From assembly GCF_000349325.1 (NCBI RefSeq), contig NC_020504.1, positions 3,940,053 through 4,004,052 on the forward strand: a stretch of 64,000 bases of DNA. Direction: 5' to 3'. This DNA is from Streptomyces davaonensis JCM 4913 (GTDB taxonomy: Bacteria; Actinomycetota; Actinomycetes; Streptomycetales; Streptomycetaceae). Every line of letters starts with the position of its first letter. Within the stretch, counting starts at the first letter, position 1. Under the pieces are notes generated by a model. The model had not been told where the DNA came from. It saw only the letters and a list, made by a program, of their open reading frames with translations, and ran no database searches. A program made the position numbers and the translations under genes. Of this stretch, positions 61,668 through 64,000 are shown piece by piece.

Positions 61668-62168
61668 TCACAGGGGCACCACTGCGAGCCGGTCGAGCAG
61701 CCGGAAGAAGAGGTTTTCGGCCAATGGGTCGGGATCGGCGGCGAACACGTCGAGCAGGGGTTCCGCGGCCACGGTGTGCCCGGCCTCGGCGGCCCAGGCG
61801 ACGGCCCGCTCGGCGGCGTCGCGCGGGTGGAGGAAGTAGTCCTCCAGGGAGAGCCCCTCCCCCGCACCGAGCCGGCTCGCCATGGCGTCCCGGCCGAGGC
61901 ACGTCGTCCACGCCCCGCTCTCCGGCCCCGCCGCCTCCACCACCGCGCAGTCGCTGTCCATGACGTACCCGAAGAGCGCGGGCGCCCCGCTCTGATGAGC
62001 GAGTTCGTGCATGTTCCCGACGTCACCCTCGCCGCTCGGGTACTCCCAGACCTGCCAGCCGCCCGGCGCCTCCTGGCGCAGGGTCATGTCCGGCGCGCCC
62101 GCCAGTGCCGCCAGCTCCGCGAGCGGCCGCTCGGCGCGACCCACGACGAAGTACCCCCAGTAGCCCAT
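61668..62168 (-). CDS. Hypothetical cytoplasmic protein
   Basis: The 166-residue product begins GYWGYFVVGRAERPLAELAA. It has QVWEYPSGEGDVGNMHELAH, then APALFGYVMDSDCAVVEAAG and LLDVFAADPDPLAENLFFRL. The pattern recalls small immunity- or Imm-like proteins of Actinobacteria, but I cannot assign it. No export signal. It starts at ATG 62168 in front of a 94-base gap from the hexosaminidase stop. Confidence 0.72.
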   Translation of the reverse strand: MGYWGYFVVGRAERPLAELAALAGAPDMTLRQEAPGGWQVWEYPSGEGDVGNMHELAHQSGAPALFGYVMDSDCAVVEAAGPESGAWTTCLGRDAMASRLGAGEGLSLEDYFLHPRDAAERAVAWAAEAGHTVAAEPLLDVFAADPDPLAENLFFRLLDRLAVVPL

Positions 62169-62262
62169 GTCCGTTCCCCCAGGCTGTTCAGTTCGGCTCC
62201 GGCCGAATACACCACAGCCGTACGCCCGTTCGCAGCCGAACCGGACAATCCGTACGCGACGC

Positions 62263-63921
62263 TCAGCCGAGCCGATCGGCCAGGGCCCGGAACTCCGCCC
62301 ACGACCCCTGCGGCGTGCCCGGGTTCCAGAGCTTCTCCACGGTCGCCCGCAGCGGCATGCGGATACCGGCCGCCACCTGGTCCTGGGTCTGGGAGTTCGC
62401 GAGGTCGCACCAGACGGCGAAGGACCCGCCGAGGATCTGGCCGTCGTACTTCGCCGGGACCGCCTCGGTGCCGCGCAGGACCCTGGGCGTCCACTGCTCG
62501 AAGATGCGCTGCCCGGTCGGATAGACGAAGGTCTGCGGCTGGCCGAGGACGTAGTAGAGGAACTCGTCGTTGTAGTTGATGACCTGTCGCCCCGCCGACA
62601 GGTACTCCACCGGCAGCCGGGCGCCGATCTCCTTGCCGGTCCAGTAGGCGACCTGGATGTCCTTGTCCGCGGTGACGGAGGTGTCCCGGAAGAAGCCGTC
62701 GTTCCAGGCCCGCACGGTCTTGTCGTGGACGCGCATGGTGGCGGCGCGGTCGTTGACCCAGCCGGTCGCCAGGTCCTCGACGGTCGCCCCGGCGCCGAAC
62801 TCCTGCCGCGCCGCGGCCGCGAGCTGCGGGAAGGACGCCTCCGGGTCGGACACGGTCAGCGCCTGGTACTCGTCACCGCCGAGGTGCCACTGGCCGCCGG
62901 GGAAGACCTCGGCGAACTCGTTCAGCAGGTCGTCGACGATCTGGTGGGACTCGTCCTTGGAGATGTCGATCGCCCCGCGCGTGGCCGTGCCCGAGGTATT
63001 GCGCAGCTGGAGATCGGGATGGGCCGCGATGACCGCGCCCAGATGCCCCGGCGAGTCGATCTCCGGCACGACGGTGATGTGCCGCTCCGCGGCGAGCGCC
63101 ACGATCCGCCGCACCTCCGCCTTCGTCAGATGCGGGTCGGAGACGACCTCGGGGTGCGAGTCGGACTGGATCCGGAACGCCTGGTCGTCGGAGAAGTGCA
63201 GGCCGAGCTGGTTGAACTTCAGATCGCCCAGCTCCCGGACGCGGTCCTCGATCCAGCCGGCCGTGAAGTGCTTGCGCGCGATGTCCAGCATGAACCCGCG
63301 CACCGGCTTCGCGGGCTCGTCGCGTACGACGCCCTCCGGGGCCGTACCCCCGGCGTGCACCGTCTGCTTCAGCGTGCGGGTGCCGTAGAACACGCCCGCG
63401 TCGGCGGCCCCGCTGATGTTCACCCGCCCGCCGCGCACGGTCAGGGAGTACGACTCCGGGTCCGCGCCCTCGTCGTCGTTGAGCGACAGCCGTACGTCGC
63501 CCGCCAGCACGTCGTCCTTCTCACCCGCGTAGGAAAGCCCCAGCTCCCGCGCGAGCAGCCGCGCCTCGTCGGCCAGGTCCGCGTCCCCCACGACCACCCG
63601 CTGCCCGCGCACCGGCCGCCAGCCGGGCCCGCGCGCCGGGGTGTGCGAGCGGACCGCCGGGATGGTCCGGGGCGTGCTGGACAGGGCGTACGACTTGGTG
63701 GGACTCGGCGTCGGCTCGGCCGCGGACCGGGACTCCTCGGCCGCCCGGGACGAGGCGCTGCCCGACGGCTGCCGTCCCGCCGACCCGGTCGGCCCGCTGT
63801 CCCCGTCGTCACCGGAGGCCCACAGTCCAAGACCCACCCCGAGCCCGGCGACCAGGACCCCGACCAGCAGAGCTCGCTGTCCGACTTTGTGCTGGGGCGT
63901 CCGGCGCCGGTGCTGACTCAC
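62263..63921 (-). CDS. Beta-N-acetylhexosaminidase (GH20)
   Basis: A 552-residue exported enzyme. A short Arg/His-rich N-terminus and one helix (VGQRALLVGVLVAGLGVGLG) form an uncleaved anchor or signal. A Ser/Pro-rich spacer follows, then a GH20b domain (RVVVGDADLADEARLLAREL) and the catalytic barrel. GFMLDIARKHFTAGWIED and VPEIDSPGHLGAVIA are family signatures. WHLGGDEYQ holds the catalytic Asp-Glu pair used in substrate-assisted hydrolysis. It removes terminal GlcNAc/GalNAc from chitin oligomers or wall glycans outside the cell. ATG 63921. Confidence 0.93.
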   Translation of the reverse strand: MSQHRRRTPQHKVGQRALLVGVLVAGLGVGLGLWASGDDGDSGPTGSAGRQPSGSASSRAAEESRSAAEPTPSPTKSYALSSTPRTIPAVRSHTPARGPGWRPVRGQRVVVGDADLADEARLLARELGLSYAGEKDDVLAGDVRLSLNDDEGADPESYSLTVRGGRVNISGAADAGVFYGTRTLKQTVHAGGTAPEGVVRDEPAKPVRGFMLDIARKHFTAGWIEDRVRELGDLKFNQLGLHFSDDQAFRIQSDSHPEVVSDPHLTKAEVRRIVALAAERHITVVPEIDSPGHLGAVIAAHPDLQLRNTSGTATRGAIDISKDESHQIVDDLLNEFAEVFPGGQWHLGGDEYQALTVSDPEASFPQLAAAARQEFGAGATVEDLATGWVNDRAATMRVHDKTVRAWNDGFFRDTSVTADKDIQVAYWTGKEIGARLPVEYLSAGRQVINYNDEFLYYVLGQPQTFVYPTGQRIFEQWTPRVLRGTEAVPAKYDGQILGGSFAVWCDLANSQTQDQVAAGIRMPLRATVEKLWNPGTPQGSWAEFRALADRLG

Positions 63922-64000
63922 CCAGCCAACCTACGACCGATGCGCACGGCGTGCGTCAGCCAGACGTTCCGAAACTCTCCCGTTCGGCTGAAATTCGGGC
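63922..64000. other. Right window edge without a visible gene
   Basis: The last 79 bases lie upstream of the hexosaminidase start codon. I see no reading frame, repeat or RNA gene here. It probably holds the hexosaminidase promoter. Confidence 0.6.

Overview
This window is a stretch of a high-GC actinobacterial chromosome, almost certainly from Streptomyces. The evidence is the extreme G+C at third codon positions, GTG/TTG starts, four-base start/stop overlaps, and a recognisable afsQ1-afsQ2-sigQ locus. Gene content and order closely follow the S. coelicolor A3(2) region around sigQ/afsQ and its nucleoside genes (recalled, not searched). No rRNA, tRNA, CRISPR array, prophage or intact transposase was seen, and no gene-free stretch exceeds 300 bases.

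Layout. (1) 1-7.5 kb: two envelope-type proteins, a deoC-aldehyde dehydrogenase-short aldehyde dehydrogenase operon, a small secreted protein, a head-to-head pair of broken MFS genes and a uridine-kinase-like P-loop protein. (2) 7.6-12.9 kb: sigQ divergent from afsQ1-afsQ2-lipoprotein, then VanZ-like, PspC and a second small secreted protein. (3) 13-20.2 kb: adenosine deaminase, a hydrolase, a LysR/MFS divergent pair, an ECF sigma factor with a SnoaL-like tail, a convergent STAS protein, and deoA. (4) 20.5-27.5 kb: cytidine deaminase, a complete nucleoside-type ABC importer (two permeases and a double ATPase) and two tandem BMP-family binding lipoproteins. A MITE-like element separates cdd from deoA. 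(5) 27.7-32.6 kb: M20 amidohydrolase, a membrane protein, a methyltransferase and a secreted S1 protease with a LacI-type operator. (6) 32.7-47.2 kb: a nonulosonic-acid (sialic acid/Kdn-like) cell-surface glycopolymer locus. It holds a NeuB synthase, a NeuA-HAD fusion, several glycosyltransferases including three sialyltransferase-like families, a GT8-pyruvyltransferase fusion, an acyltransferase and two TylF-like methyltransferase-type proteins. (7) 47.2-52.6 kb: TetR/FAD-monooxygenase divergent pair, LysE exporter, acyl-CoA mutase large subunit, L,D-transpeptidase. (8) 52.9-64 kb: two tandem sigma/putative anti-sigma modules, a secreted amidase with FG-GAP repeats flanked by two paralogous small proteins, three uncharacterised proteins and a GH20 hexosaminidase.

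The strongest cross-window signal is a 12-bp palindrome, CTACGCGCGTAG. It is exact before deoC, add and the ABC importer operon, and degenerate in one half before both BMP lipoprotein genes. It ties nucleoside capture (BMP), uptake (ABC), deamination (add, cdd), phosphorolysis (deoA) and deoxyribose-phosphate/acetaldehyde breakdown (deoC, aldehyde dehydrogenases) into one likely regulon. No gene in the window stands out as its regulator. The second main signal is the glycopolymer locus, which resembles the teichulosonic acid region described in S. coelicolor and includes a bacterial GT29-type enzyme with all three sialylmotifs.
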